The position numbers and the translations under genes are program-made. From positions 3,348,001 through 3,412,000 of the forward strand of contig NZ_CP038469.1 of NCBI RefSeq assembly GCF_004684345.1: a stretch of DNA of 64,000 bases. The letters are read 5' to 3'. Position 1 is the stretch's first letter. Every line of letters starts with the position of its first letter. The DNA is from Citrobacter tructae (lineage in GTDB: Bacteria > Pseudomonadota > Gammaproteobacteria > Enterobacterales > Enterobacteriaceae). Below are positions 62,145 through 64,000 of this stretch, in pieces. The notes under the pieces were generated by a model. It was not told the origin of the DNA, did not search any database, and worked only from the letters and a program-made list of their open reading frames with translations.

Positions 62145-62172
62145 GCCGTATTACTCTTAGAATGCCCTGCAA
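62100..62172 (+). other. attTn7, unoccupied Tn7 attachment site
   Basis: The glmS 3' end contains the TnsD recognition region, including CAGCCGCGTAACCTGGC as in E. coli. Tn7 inserts about 25 bases after the glmS stop, that is near 62169, inside the glmS terminator. No Tn7 end or other insertion is seen there. Confidence 0.75.
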
Positions 62173-62187
62173 AATGCGGGGCATTTT
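62161..62187 (+). terminator. glmS terminator
   Basis: AATGCCCTGC pairs with GCGGGGCATT around a four- to five-base loop, followed by seven T. It starts 16 bases after the glmS stop codon. Confidence 0.85.
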
Positions 62188-62366
62188 TTTAGATTTGTTC
62201 TGTTTTTAATCAATTATCCTGCCCCTTTTAATATGACAAACCGTCATCTTCAGCTACTGTTTTTAGTGTCATAAAAAGAAAATATTCACAAAATGTCATT
62301 GTGATGACAACAGATAATTGTTTGTTTATAAATGAATTTTTTGTTTTTGTGTTTCATTTTTCTTGG
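62188..62366. promoter_or_regulatory. pstS upstream region with GTCAT-motif cluster
   Basis: About 180 AT-rich bases. They contain ATGAC-N5-GTCAT (62233-62247), TGTCAT (62267-62272) and the perfect inverted repeat TGTCAT-TGTG-ATGACA (62294-62309), upstream of the Pho boxes. TGTCAT is the core of the Pho box half-site. No gene is seen. Confidence 0.45.
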
Positions 62367-63515
<1,149 letters not shown>

Positions 63516-63535
63516 TTGGGAATATTGACGAAAAT

Positions 63536-63607
63536 GGCGGGGGGCATGATGCTAACCCGCCCTACGGTTCTCACTGTAGGCTGGATAAGTGTCAGCACCA
63601 TCCGGCA
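63536..63607. repeat. Pair of inverted REP elements between pstS and pstC
   Basis: GGCGGGGGGCATGATGC…CCCGCCCTAC (63536-63565) and GTAGGCTGGATAAG…CATCCGGCA (63576-63607) are REP units facing each other. They sit between a very abundant periplasmic protein message and its low-abundance permease, and may stabilise the pstS message after 3' decay. Confidence 0.78.
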
Positions 63608-63638
63608 ACTTCGTAAACGCGTTTAACTTAAAGAGTGA

Positions 63639-64000
<362 letters not shown>

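Overview
The window is a core chromosomal segment of an enterobacterium close to Escherichia, Salmonella and Citrobacter, centred on the replication origin. Gene order follows the E. coli K-12 ilv-rrnC-rbs-asn-oriC-atp-glm-pst region, and nearly every protein is readily recognised. The 16S gene carries the variable-region string AGCACAGAGGAGCTTGCTCC, which I recall as typical of the Citrobacter freundii group. Several proteins also differ from K-12 at many positions, so Citrobacter is my best guess at genus level. It is not K-12: ilvG is intact, and the enterobacterial common antigen operon lacks rffG and rffH.

Layout. 1-6679 (minus): enterobacterial common antigen genes wecA-wzzE-wecB-wecC-wecD-wecE-wzxE, the last cut by the window edge. 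6.9-8.85 kb (minus): rho with its leader peptide, and trxA. 9.0-14.2 kb: rhlB-gppA (plus), rep (minus), ppiC (plus). 14.2-23.3 kb: ilvC, its regulator ilvY, and the attenuated ilvLXGMEDA operon. 23.6-26.5 kb: yifB, maoP, hdfR. 26.6-32.2 kb (minus): a complete rrn operon, 16S-tRNA-Glu-23S-5S-tRNA-Asp-tRNA-Trp, with P1 and P2 promoters. 32.4-34.5 kb: yieP-hsrA. 34.5-40.4 kb (minus): ribose operon rbsDACBKR. 40.5-46.7 kb: kup, ravA-viaA, asnA. 46.8-50.8 kb: asnC, mioC, oriC, mnmG, rsmG. 51.4-58.3 kb: the nine-gene ATP synthase operon. 58.7-62.1 kb: glmU-glmS with an empty Tn7 attachment site. 62.4-64.0 kb: PhoB-controlled pstS and the start of pstC.

Function. oriC (about 47.8-48.1 kb) has four DnaA boxes, three AT-rich 13-mers and dense GATC sites. 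The rrn operon and the atp operon are both transcribed away from it, in the direction of fork movement, where gene dosage is highest. The ilv genes make isoleucine and valine. The wec genes build the lipid-linked common antigen. glmU and glmS supply UDP-GlcNAc, which WecA uses as its first substrate.

I found no prophage, insertion sequence, CRISPR array, defence island or unknown multi-gene system. The observations most worth a second look are the missing rffG and rffH, the back-to-back maoP/hdfR promoters that share an inverted repeat, an unexplained 19-bp palindrome upstream of glmU, and a cluster of GTCAT motifs upstream of the pstS Pho boxes.
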